Shown: positions 1-7,006, counted from the stretch's first letter. The stretch is DNA of 7,422 bases from Telluria beijingensis (GCF_030770395.1 NZ_CP132480.1:5992886-6000307), one strand, 5' to 3'. Numbers and translations: made by a program. The notes: generated by a model from the sequence alone, not told the origin.

Positions 1-1248
1 GGACTTCATGCGGGTGCTGGCTTCGGCGCGCAGCATCTGGTCGCGGATCGCCTTGGTGCGCAGGCCGAGGATACGCATGAAGACCAGCATGTCGAAGGTG
101 CTGCCGAATACCAGCGCGTGCATGGTCCAGAAATTGGCAGGCAGCTTGCCGTTGATCAGCTGGGCCGTGACCACCGACGAGGCGAACGCCACCGCCCATC
201 CGATCAAAAAGTAGATGCCGACCATGTCGCCGGCGCGCGCGCGGCGGAAGGCGCCGGGCAGGCCGAGCAGCATCGGCATGATGCCGAGAGTGCCGACGAT
301 CAGCACCAGGTAGCGGTGGTTGATCAGGCCGGCGGCGAAGCCCGCCGCGGTCAGGAGGCACAGCCCGGCCAGGGTCTTCATCAGCATGCTGAAGATGCGG
401 TCGCGCCCCGGGCGCGCCAGCGACTGCTCGACGAACAGGTAGGCGCCGCAGGAGGCCAGGATCGAGGCCAGGCCGGCGCCATGCTCGAGCAGCCACAGGT
501 TGCCCGGCCACAGGTACTGGCCGGCGGTGCCGAACCAGGCGGCCGAATAGACGGTCACGCCGGCCGCCAGCAGCGCATACTTGCCGAACAGGTGTTCGCG
601 CAGCGTGATCCACTGGCCGATCGCGTACAGGAATAGCGTGATGCGCAGGCCCAGCAGCAGGCCTTGCAGGATCTGTTCGCCGAGGGCGGTGGGCAGCACG
701 GCGTTGGGCTGCATGAAGCTGATCGGCAGGATCTTGGGCCCGACCGAGGTTACCCGCAGCAGCACCGTATAGTCGTTGCCCGGCGTGAAGCGCAGCACGG
801 CGGCCGGCACCCGCCCCTTGAGGGCGTCGCCCGACGGCTGCTGCATGCGGCCCAGGGTGGCGATCTTGCGCAAGCCGTCGCTGCCCGCGATGTGGACGTC
901 GACTTCGTCCAGCAGGGCGTAGTCGATCTGCATCACCCAGCCGTTGGTCGCGTCTTTCGGGACCGACACCGGAATGCGGACCCAGGTGGTGCCGGGTTGC
1001 ATGCCGAGACTCGCATAGGCGGTGCGGGGCGTCGCGAAGCGGTCGGCCGCCGCCAGCGCCGCGGCGGCGTCCAGGCGGCTGTCGGCATCCTGCAGCACGG
1101 TGACGGCCGGCCAGGCCTCGACCACCTCGGCGTCGCGCGCCAGTTGCAGGGGCGCGACCTGGGCCGCCGCCGTGGAGATGTGAAGGACCAGCAGCAGCAC
1201 GAGGGCGCAGCAGGCGCGCCATGCGCGGAGTAGCACGGCCAGCTTCAT
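1..1248 (-). CDS. 7TMR-DISM membrane sensor, probable histidine kinase (3' end off window)
   Basis: The 416 visible codons start at ATG 1248-1246 and stay open to the window edge, so the C-terminal output domain is missing. Residues 1-29 look like a signal peptide: basic start, hydrophobic core (ALVLLLVL), then TAAA before Q30. Residues ~33-165 form a soluble, probably periplasmic region with the beta-rich look of a 7TMR-DISMED2 ligand-binding domain (TTWVRIPV, YTVLLRVTS). From ~190 to ~397 there are about seven hydrophobic helices, including GLLLGLRITLFLYAIG and the QYLWP motif typical of 7TMR-DISM proteins. The last visible residues, QMLRAEASTRMKS, resemble the helical linker just before a HisKA dimerisation domain. 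A histidine kinase output is therefore my inference; GGDEF or adenylate cyclase output is possible. The start codon overlaps the stop of the upstream carotenoid gene (ATGA), implying translational coupling. The signal and ligand are unknown. Confidence 0.85.
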   Translation of the reverse strand, partial: MKLAVLLRAWRACCALVLLLVLHISTAAAQVAPLQLARDAEVVEAWPAVTVLQDADSRLDAAAALAAADRFATPRTAYASLGMQPGTTWVRIPVSVPKDATNGWVMQIDYALLDEVDVHIAGSDGLRKIATLGRMQQPSGDALKGRVPAAVLRFTPGNDYTVLLRVTSVGPKILPISFMQPNAVLPTALGEQILQGLLLGLRITLFLYAIGQWITLREHLFGKYALLAAGVTVYSAAWFGTAGQYLWPGNLWLLEHGAGLASILASCGAYLFVEQSLARPGRDRIFSMLMKTLAGLCLLTAAGFAAGLINHRYLVLIVGTLGIMPMLLGLPGAFRRARAGDMVGIYFLIGWAVAFASSVVTAQLINGKLPANFWTMHALVFGSTFDMLVFMRILGLRTKAIRDQMLRAEASTRMKS

Positions 1249-2054
1249 GCGGCTTCCCGGCGCCAGCGGAACAGGCCGCAGGCGGCGCAGAACAGCGGGA
1301 TGCCCATCACGAACAGGGCGATGGTACGGGTCTCGACCGGCACGCCCTGGGTCGCTTCATAGACCATCAGGCCGCCGTACAGGCCGAGCGGCACCAGCAC
1401 GTCGCGCAGGCGCGCCTTTGGCGCCGGCCCCGCTGCCGTGCGGCGCAGCGCCAGGCGAAAGGCGAACACGATAGCGAAGGCCACCAGCATCCAGCCGACG
1501 AAGCCCTGCAGGGTCTCGCCGAACCACCAGCCGTCGTGCTTGACCATGATCCAGGCCTTGAGCTTGTACACCATATAGGGATCGACCCCGAGGTCGTAGG
1601 CGGTCACCACCAGGGCCGCCAGGAATGCCATCGCCACGCTGCGCCGGGTGGAGGTGGCGCCGTCGGCCGGGACCTGCCACACGATCAGGTTGGCCATCAC
1701 GTAGCCGGTGTAGGTGAGGGCGAACCACATCAGCGGAATCACCACCGGCACCTCGCCCAGCCGCGGGCCGAGCACGTCGGTGTAGTCGTAGCTGCCGAAG
1801 AACCAGCCGTCGCTGGCGCCCATCTGCTCGGCGAACCAGCCCACCGGCAGTGCAATCAACGCCAGCCACAAGGCCGGCCTGGCCCCGAGCACGTGGGCGG
1901 CGCTGGCCAGGCACAGGCCCGCCATCAGCAGCGAGCTGGCCACCAGCAACTGGGTCTGCACGGGCCAGCCGCGCAGCAGCAGCGGCGTGGACAGCATGGC
2001 CAGCGCGGTAAGGCCCAGGGCAAGGCGGGAAAGGACGGGTGGCGTGAGCGTCAT
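1245..2054 (-). CDS. DUF422/CruF-like carotenoid biosynthesis membrane protein
   Basis: A complete 269-residue integral membrane protein with about seven hydrophobic helices. It carries the landmarks of the DUF422 (carotenoid biosynthesis protein) family. These are an acidic stretch before a glycine-aromatic block (E76, D82-G83, FGSYDYTD at 86-93), a PVVIPLMW helix (103-110), DLGVDP (154-159) followed by W168, FGE at 178-180, and GW at 187-188. Studied relatives such as CruF and the bisanhydrobacterioruberin hydratases add water across the terminal C1',2' double bond of carotenoids, but the substrate here is not shown by sequence. The start ATG (2054-2052) has AAGGA eight bases upstream. The stop overlaps the start of the 7TMR-DISM sensor by ATGA, so the two are probably co-translated. 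No other carotenoid gene is visible in the window, which makes a pathway assignment tentative. Family membership is fairly secure; the precise reaction is inferred. Confidence 0.85.
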   Translation of the reverse strand: MTLTPPVLSRLALGLTALAMLSTPLLLRGWPVQTQLLVASSLLMAGLCLASAAHVLGARPALWLALIALPVGWFAEQMGASDGWFFGSYDYTDVLGPRLGEVPVVIPLMWFALTYTGYVMANLIVWQVPADGATSTRRSVAMAFLAALVVTAYDLGVDPYMVYKLKAWIMVKHDGWWFGETLQGFVGWMLVAFAIVFAFRLALRRTAAGPAPKARLRDVLVPLGLYGGLMVYEATQGVPVETRTIALFVMGIPLFCAACGLFRWRREAA

Positions 2055-2062
2055 CTTGTGGA

Positions 2063-2067
2063 TCCTT
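2063..2067 (-). promoter_or_regulatory. Ribosome binding site of the DUF422 gene
   Basis: On the minus strand AAGGA lies eight bases before the ATG at 2054-2052. It supports that start and indicates independent translation initiation after the upstream HPt remnant. Confidence 0.6.
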
Positions 2068-2078
2068 TGCGGGAGGCG

Positions 2079-2100
2079 AAAGGCGCCCGATCGGGCGCCT
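2079..2100 (-). terminator. GC-rich hairpin with short T run, likely weak terminator
   Basis: Positions 2081-2100 are a perfect palindrome with arms AGGCGCCC and GGGCGCCT around a central GATC. Read on the minus strand it starts seven bases after the TAG stop of the HPt remnant (2109-2107) and runs into TTTCG. That fits a rho-independent terminator for the hybrid-kinase gene, but the T run is only three long, so it may be weak. The hairpin lies inside the 52-bp gap before the DUF422 gene, where a promoter for that gene would have to overlap it. No clear -35/-10 pair is visible. Confidence 0.5.
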
Positions 2101-2106
2101 CGCAGT

Positions 2107-2745
2107 CTAGCAGGAACGCCCAGCCGTGGACAGGGGAGGTTGCAACCCGGGCTGCAAGCCGGGCTGCAACCCGAGGCGCAGCGCCAGCGCCGCCAGCGGT
2201 GCCAGGGCGGCGTGGTACTCGATGTCCCCGACCGCGCGCCGCACCGGTTCCAGGTCCGCCGCGTGGGCGCTGCCGGCCAGCAGGGCCTCGAGTTCGGCCA
2301 GCGCGTCCTCGGCGCGGGCGTCGTCGGCGCGCAGGCAGGCGTCCAGGCGCTGTACCACCTCGGCCAGCGCGCGCGGGTCCAGCGCCGGCGGCAGGGCGGC
2401 CGCCGCCAGGCCGGCCAGGCCGGCCAGCACCAGCTCGGCCGCCGCCACCAGCGACGGCACCTGCACCCCGACCTGGTCGTATTTGCCGGCGCGCAGGTCG
2501 TGTTCGAGGCGGCCGGCGGCGCCTGACAGCTCGAGCGCGCCGACGTAGGCCGCGCTCGACTTCAGGTTATGGGCCAGCGACTGCAGCAGCGCATGGTCGC
2601 CGCCATTGAGCGCGCCGCGCAGAAGGTGCGGCGCGCTGCCGTACTCGCGCACGAAGCTGCCGGCGCGCTTTTCCAGGCGCAGGCGCTGGCCGTCGACGTT
2701 GTCGAGGGCCCGGCGCCAGTCGATCCCGGGCACGACCGGCAGCGG
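2107..2745 (-). pseudogene. 5'-truncated hybrid sensor kinase remnant carrying an HPt domain
   Basis: About 210 codons of a minus-strand frame end at TAG 2109-2107. Near the right end it reads LPVVPGIDWRRALDNVDGQ, the usual lead-in to an HPt domain at the C-terminus of hybrid histidine kinases. The phosphorylatable histidine is in AHNLKSSAAYVGA (His codon 2571-2569), followed by L..AAGRLEHDLR. A helical Leu/Ala-rich region follows, with LDACLRADDARAEDALAELEALL and an end resembling the tail after HPt domains (LRLGL). It finishes with an unusual GLQP repeat. HPt domains relay phosphate between receiver domains in the cytoplasm. Upstream, kinase and receiver domains should precede it, but homology stops near 2740-2745 and the DNA becomes the tail of an ABC ATPase gene on the other strand. 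A GTG at 2733-2731 could start a short protein but has no ribosome binding site, so I call this a remnant. A chimeric assembly would look the same. Confidence 0.75.
2138..2173. repeat. Three 12-bp tandem units encoding GLQP
   Basis: Three consecutive 12-bp units (2138-2149, 2150-2161, 2162-2173) share the core TGCAACCC or TGCAAGCC. On the minus strand they encode the repeating tail LQPGLQPGLQP at the C-terminus of the HPt remnant. Units differ by one to three bases. Being in frame, they would change length without disrupting reading. Confidence 0.7.
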
Positions 2746-3101
2746 GCCACATCGTCGAGGACGTGACCGACCTGTGCCCGCGCATGGCCATGATCGCCAA
2801 GGGCACCGTGCTGCTGCAGGGCGAGCCGCAGGCCGCGATCGATACTCTGAAAAGCCGTGTCTGGCGCCGCACCGTCAGCCAGGAAGCGCTGCCCGACTAC
2901 CAGGAGCGCTTCAATGTGCTGTCCACCCGCCTGGTGGCGGGTCGGCCGCAGATCAATGTGTATGCCGAGTCGCAGCCGGACGACGGCTTCACCAGCGTCG
3001 AGCCGGACCTGGAAGACGTCTACTTCCTCCAGATCCGCAACGCCAGCCGCGCATCTAGCCAGGCATCTGCGCCGGCCCAGGCTGCGCCGGTGACGGCGTG
3101 A
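2745..3101 (+). pseudogene. C-terminal fragment of ABC transporter ATP-binding protein
   Basis: The frame reads HIVEDVTDLCPRMAMIAKG from 2748, which matches the H-loop (normally STHIVEDV) and following strand of ABC-2 type exporter ATPases. It continues through LLQGEP to a C-terminal VEPDLEDVYFLQI, the usual end of this subfamily, then an Ala/Ser-rich tail (ASRASSQASAPAQAAP), stopping at TGA 3099-3101. About 117 codons remain of an expected ~300. The Walker A, Q-loop, LSGGQ-type signature and Walker B regions are all absent. Upstream of 2745 the DNA belongs to the HPt gene on the other strand. The first in-frame start in the homologous region is GTG 2763, with GAGGA only two bases ahead, too close to work well. 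The fragment cannot hydrolyse ATP. Its stop overlaps the ribosome binding site of the permease-peptidase gene, showing that the intact gene would be the ATPase partner of that protein. Confidence 0.8.
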
Positions 3102-3105
3102 GGAG
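3101..3105 (+). promoter_or_regulatory. Ribosome binding site overlapping the ATPase stop
   Basis: AGGAG lies six bases before the ATG at 3112 and shares its first base with the TGA stop of the upstream ATPase frame. It fixes the permease-peptidase start. It also suggests translational coupling with the ATPase, a coupling that would be disturbed if the ATPase is truly truncated. Confidence 0.75.
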
Positions 3106-3111
3106 CACGGC

Positions 3112-6100
3112 ATGCTGAGAGAATTCTTCAAGTTCGAGCTGGATTTCCAGCTGCGCCAGCCGCTGTTGTGGGTATGCGCATTGATCTTCGGCGCGCTGGC
3201 CTTCGGCGCCACCACCAGCGACGCGATCCAGGTCGGCGGCAGCATCGGCAACGTCAACCGCAATGCGCCGGTGGTGGTCGCGCAGCTGCTCGGCGTGTTC
3301 AGCCTGATGTCGATGTTCGTGGTCACCATCTTCATCGCAGGCAGCGTGCTGCGCGACAGCGAGATCGGCATCTCCGACATGCTGTTCGCCACGCCGATGA
3401 AGAAGCACGACTACCTGATCGGGCGCTTTGCCGCCGGCCTGGTGGCCTGCATGTTCATCTTCGCCCTGATCGTGCTCGGCACGATGCTCGGGCCGCTGAT
3501 GCCCTGGGTCGACGCCCAGCGCGTCGGTCCTTTCCCGGGCGCCGCCTACCTGTGGGCGCTGGGCGTGCTGGTCGTGCCCAACCTGTTCTTCATCGGCGCC
3601 CTGTTGATGCTGCTGGCCGCCACCACGCGCTCGATCATGATGGTGTACGTCGGCGTGATGGGCTTCTTCGTGCTGTGGATCGTCGCTGGCAGCTTCACCC
3701 AGAACATCGACAACGAGTGGATCGCCGTGCTGGCCGATCCCTTCGGCCTGCGCGCCCTCGGCCGCGCCACGCGCTATTTCTCGACCGCCGAATCGAATGC
3801 CGGCCTGCCCGACATCCAGGGCTATATGCTGGCCAACCGCCTGCTGTGGAGCGCGGTTGCCGTGGCGCTGGTCGGCCTGACCCTGGTCCTGTTCAAGCCG
3901 CAGCGCGCCGGCACCGGCAAGCGCCTGTTCGGCAAGGCCAAGGCGCAGGTGCCGGCCGTCTTCGTGCCGGTGCAGGTGGCGCTGCCGCGCATCGCGCCGC
4001 GTTTCACCGGCGCCACGCGCTGGACCCAGTGCTGGCATATCTTCGCGTTCGACGCCGTCGCGGTATTCAAGAGCGTGCCCTTCCTGGTCATGCTGCTGTT
4101 CGGCGTGCTGAACATGGTGGGCAGTTCGAGCGTGCTCAATGAGATGTTCGGCACCGACGTCTACCCGCGCACCCACCTGATGATCGAGCTGCTGAAAGGC
4201 TCGTTCAACTTCCTGTTGATTATCATCGTGACCTTCTATGCAGGTGAGCTGATCTTCAAGGAACGCCAGGCCCGGATCGCCGACGTCAGCGACGCCATGC
4301 CGATGCCCAACTGGGCGCCGCTGGTGGCGAAAAGCCTCGCGCTGGTCGGCGTGGTGCTGGCCTTCCTGTTCGCCGGCATCCTGACCGCGATCGCCATCCA
4401 GCTGTTCCGGGGCGGGGCGCCGGTCGAATTTGGCGTCTACCTGAAGGGCGTGTTCATGGCCGGCCTGCCGTTCGTGCTGATGGCGCTGGTCGCCATCGTG
4501 CTGCAGGTCGTGACCAATAATAAATTCATCGGCTACCTGTTGATGATCGTGTTGATGGTCTCGCAGATCGTCCTGTCCGTGATGCACTTCGATCACAACC
4601 TGTACAACATCGCGCTGCTGCCGAATACCCCGTATTCGGACATGAACGGCTTCGGCCACTTCGTCACGGGCTGGGCGTGGTTTGCGCTGTACTGGACCCT
4701 GTTCTGCCTGGCGGCGCTGATCGTGGCCCAGGCCTTCTGGGTGCGCGGCCTGTCGGTCGAGTGGCGCTTCCGCGTGCGCGCGGCCGGGCAGCGCCTGAAG
4801 GGCGGCCCGGGCGTGGCGCTGGCGGTGTGCACGCTGGCCTTCGCGCTGGTGGGCGGCTGGATCTTCCACAATACCGTGACCCTGGGCGGCTACGAAGCGA
4901 AGAACGTCAGCATGGACAAGCAGGCCCGGTACGAGAAGAACTACCGCCAGTACAAGGACCTGCCGCATGCGAAGATCGTCGACGTGCGCGCGGCAGTGGA
5001 TATCTATCCGGAGGAACGCCGGGTGATGGTCAGGGGCAGCTACGTCCTGGTGAACAAGACCGACAAGCCGCTCGACACCCTGCGCCTGCAACTCAATCCG
5101 GACGTGGTCACCACCCTCGGCAAGCTGCCGGCGCACCAGGTCATGCTGGACGATAAAGAGTCCGGCTTCATGATCCTCAAGCTCGCCGACGCGCTGGCGC
5201 CGGGTGCGCGCCTGCAGCTGGACTTCACGGTCGACGCACGCCGTCCGGGCTTCTCGAATGCGGGCGAGGCCGATACCTTCAACCTGAACGGCACCTTCTT
5301 CAACAACCGCGAGTTCTTCCCGCTGATCGGCTACCAGAGCGACTTCGAGCTGACCGACCGTAATGAGCGCCGCAAGCGCGGGCTGGGCGAGCCGGTGCGC
5401 ATGGCCAGGCTCGAGGACGAAGCGGCGCGCGCCAACTCCATGTTCGGCGCCGATGCGGACTGGATCGATTTCGAAACCACGGTCTCGACCAGCGGCGACC
5501 AGATCGCGCTGGCGCCGGGCTACCTGCAACGCTCGTGGACCCAAAACGGCCGCAACTACTATCACTACAAGATGGACCAGAAGATGATGCCGTTCTTCGC
5601 CTACCTGTCCGCCAACTGGCAGGTGAAGAAGGGCGACTGGAACGGGATCCCGATCGAGATCTACCACGATGCCAAGCATGGCTACAACGTGGACCGGATG
5701 ATCGAGGCTACCGCCAAGTCGCTGGACTACTTCACCACCGAGTTCACGCCTTACCAGCACAAGCAGGTGCGCATCCTGGAGTTCCCCAACTACCAGAGCT
5801 TCGCCCAGTCGTTCGCCAACACGATCCCGTTCTCGGAGTCGATCGGCTTCATCGCCGACCTGCGCGACAAGGAAGACATCGACTATGTGTTCTACGTAAC
5901 GGCCCACGAGATGGCGCACCAGTGGTGGGGCCACCAGGTCACGGCCGCCAATGTGCAGGGAGCGAGCATGCTGATCGAATCGCTGTCGCAGTATTCGGCG
6001 CTGATGGTGATGGAGAAGGAATACGGCCGCCACCAGATGCGCCGCTTCCTGCGCCATGAACTCGACCGCTACCTGCGCTCGCGCGGTGGCGAGATCATCG

Positions 6101-6693
6101 AGGAACTGCCGCTGGCGCGCGTGGAAAACCAGGACTACATCCACTACCGCAAGGGCAGCCTGATCTTCTATCGCCTGCGCGACGAGATCGGCGAACAGGC
6201 GCTCAACCGCGCGCTCAAGCGCTTCCTCGAAGACAAGGGCTACCAGGAGTCGCCGTTCACCACCTCGCGCGAGCTGCTCGACTATATCCGTGCCGAGGCG
6301 CCGCCTGAAAAGCATGCCCTGATCGCGGACATGTTCGAGAAAATCGTGTTCTACGATAACCGCGTGATGGAAGCGACGGCGAAGAAGCGCCCGGATGGGC
6401 AGTGGGACGTGACGATGAAGCTGCACCTGTCCAAGATGGAAGCCGACGGCAAGGGCCAGGAAACGGCGCGGGCCTATGACGAGGCGGTCGAGATCGGCGT
6501 GTTCGCCCGCGCCAAGGGAGCGAAGGAGGCCGACGAGAAGGTGCTGCTGCTCGAGAAGCGGGTGCTGTCTGGCGACAACCCGGTGCTGACCATCACCGTG
6601 AAGGAGCAGCCATTCGAGGTCGGCGTCGATCCTTACAACAAGATGATCGACCGCGTTTCGCGTGACAACCGCAAGGAAGTCGCCATCGAGTGA
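3112..6693 (+). CDS. ABC-2 permease fused to M1-family zinc aminopeptidase domain
   Basis: A complete 1193-residue protein of the known permease/M1-peptidase fusion type. Residues 1-~265 and ~315-545 are two ABC-2-like membrane halves of about six helices each. A thirteenth helix lies at ~567-588. An odd helix number with a cytoplasmic N-terminus would put the C-terminal domain (~620-1193) in the periplasm; this is inferred. That domain carries the M1 metallopeptidase signature HEMAHQWWGH (zinc ligands H932 and H936, catalytic E933). The third ligand is probably E956 in IESLSQYSAL, one residue further than the classical HExxH-x18-E spacing. PFSESIGF (E909) sits where GAMEN lies in other M1 enzymes, and YIHYRKGS (Y1012 or Y1009) supplies the likely transition-state tyrosine. 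Substrates are unknown; export coupled to N-terminal peptide trimming is plausible. It follows the ATPase remnant by 10 bp and has no other ATPase in the window, so its transport activity would need one encoded elsewhere. Confidence 0.92.
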   Translation: MLREFFKFELDFQLRQPLLWVCALIFGALAFGATTSDAIQVGGSIGNVNRNAPVVVAQLLGVFSLMSMFVVTIFIAGSVLRDSEIGISDMLFATPMKKHDYLIGRFAAGLVACMFIFALIVLGTMLGPLMPWVDAQRVGPFPGAAYLWALGVLVVPNLFFIGALLMLLAATTRSIMMVYVGVMGFFVLWIVAGSFTQNIDNEWIAVLADPFGLRALGRATRYFSTAESNAGLPDIQGYMLANRLLWSAVAVALVGLTLVLFKPQRAGTGKRLFGKAKAQVPAVFVPVQVALPRIAPRFTGATRWTQCWHIFAFDAVAVFKSVPFLVMLLFGVLNMVGSSSVLNEMFGTDVYPRTHLMIELLKGSFNFLLIIIVTFYAGELIFKERQARIADVSDAMPMPNWAPLVAKSLALVGVVLAFLFAGILTAIAIQLFRGGAPVEFGVYLKGVFMAGLPFVLMALVAIVLQVVTNNKFIGYLLMIVLMVSQIVLSVMHFDHNLYNIALLPNTPYSDMNGFGHFVTGWAWFALYWTLFCLAALIVAQAFWVRGLSVEWRFRVRAAGQRLKGGPGVALAVCTLAFALVGGWIFHNTVTLGGYEAKNVSMDKQARYEKNYRQYKDLPHAKIVDVRAAVDIYPEERRVMVRGSYVLVNKTDKPLDTLRLQLNPDVVTTLGKLPAHQVMLDDKESGFMILKLADALAPGARLQLDFTVDARRPGFSNAGEADTFNLNGTFFNNREFFPLIGYQSDFELTDRNERRKRGLGEPVRMARLEDEAARANSMFGADADWIDFETTVSTSGDQIALAPGYLQRSWTQNGRNYYHYKMDQKMMPFFAYLSANWQVKKGDWNGIPIEIYHDAKHGYNVDRMIEATAKSLDYFTTEFTPYQHKQVRILEFPNYQSFAQSFANTIPFSESIGFIADLRDKEDIDYVFYVTAHEMAHQWWGHQVTAANVQGASMLIESLSQYSALMVMEKEYGRHQMRRFLRHELDRYLRSRGGEIIEELPLARVENQDYIHYRKGSLIFYRLRDEIGEQALNRALKRFLEDKGYQESPFTTSRELLDYIRAEAPPEKHALIADMFEKIVFYDNRVMEATAKKRPDGQWDVTMKLHLSKMEADGKGQETARAYDEAVEIGVFARAKGAKEADEKVLLLEKRVLSGDNPVLTITVKEQPFEVGVDPYNKMIDRVSRDNRKEVAIE

Positions 6694-6703
6694 TCGTTGC
6701 GCA

Positions 6704-7006
6704 TCATGGACGGCAAACGAGGCATACTAACTTTGTCGTTACTGCCACTGGCAGTAACGACTCCCCGCGAAGGCGGCGCCAGGCCGCCGGCCGCGCCGCG
6801 GCGCGCCGCTGTTCGGCCAGGTGGCGCAGGCGGCGCAGCGTCAGCGGCGAATCCTGCAGCGCGGCGCGTTCGCCGGCCGTCAGCGGCCGGCTGCCGTCCA
6901 GCGCCGCCGACAACACCTCGTCGGCCAGCGCCAGGCGGTCATCCGCGACCCGGCGTCCCAGCAATGCCTGCGCCTGCAGCTTGCGATCCAGTTGCGTCAT
7001 GCCCAT
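6704..7006 (-). CDS. Small basic hypothetical protein downstream of sigma-like gene
   Basis: I do not recognise this 100-residue protein. It starts at ATG 7006-7004, preceded on the minus strand by GAGGAGGA six bases away. A second ATG at 7000-6998 is less well spaced. It overlaps the stop of the upstream gene by 10 bp, so the two are probably co-translated. The visible sequence is helical and charged: MTQLDRKLQAQALLGRR, then LALADEVLSAAL, then LTAGERAALQDSPLTLRRLRHLAEQRR, with an Arg/Ala-rich C-terminal part. No transmembrane helix, signal peptide or cysteine pair typical of zinc anti-sigma factors is seen in the first 80 residues; two cysteines occur only in the tail (LVCLVCRP). That tail, coded across a perfect inverted repeat, differs in composition from the rest and may be a late addition or a read-through end. 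A role as partner or regulator of the sigma-like protein is a guess from position. Confidence 0.6.
   Translation of the reverse strand: MGMTQLDRKLQAQALLGRRVADDRLALADEVLSAALDGSRPLTAGERAALQDSPLTLRRLRHLAEQRRAAARPAAWRRLRGESLLPVAVTTKLVCLVCRP
6735..6761. repeat. Perfect 12-bp inverted repeat with 3-base loop
   Basis: The arms are GTCGTTACTGCC (6735-6746) and GGCAGTAACGAC (6750-6761) around ACT. The element starts 42 bases after the stop of the permease-peptidase gene and lies inside the last codons of the convergent small gene. It is less GC-rich than its surroundings. Neither side carries a T run: the plus strand continues TCCCCGCG and the minus strand AAAGTTAG. It is therefore not a standard intrinsic terminator, though it could still stop or stabilise transcripts from both blocks. 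A protein-binding palindrome or a dispersed repeat unit are alternatives. Confidence 0.75.

Noticed and set aside
118..1233. Plus-strand open frames over the 7TMR-DISM gene
   Set aside because: Their composition is shadow-like (Ala, Arg, Gln, His), while the minus strand gives a signal peptide, sensor domain and seven helices.
1221..2609. A 462-codon plus-strand open frame over the DUF422 and HPt genes
   Set aside because: It has low-complexity Gly/Arg/Pro/Gln content and crosses two well-supported minus-strand genes and their gap.
2609..2637. 10-bp inverted repeat (arms AGCGCGCCGC/GCGGCGCGCT, 9-base spacer)
   Set aside because: It lies inside the HPt coding region with no T run, in DNA of almost pure G/C repeats where such arms arise readily.
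2731..2733. GTG as a true start of a stand-alone HPt protein
   Set aside because: No ribosome binding site precedes it, and the homologous reading (LPVV) continues upstream of it before breaking off.
2700..2790. Insertion sequence or transposon end at the junction
   Set aside because: No terminal inverted repeats, direct repeats or transposase coding is visible around it.
2562..3392. A 276-codon minus-strand open frame spanning the junction
   Set aside because: It crosses the ATPase remnant and the start of the permease gene and shows no recognisable protein. It would be attractive only as a gene bridging the junction, and nothing supports that.
3055..6426. A 1123-codon open frame antisense to the permease-peptidase gene
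   Set aside because: Its product is a His/Gln/Arg/Asp-rich string with no domain or membrane pattern, as expected from the complement of a GC-rich gene. The plus-strand frame has clear helices and the zinc motif.
6735..6770. The inverted repeat as a standard rho-independent terminator
   Set aside because: No T run follows the hairpin on either strand.
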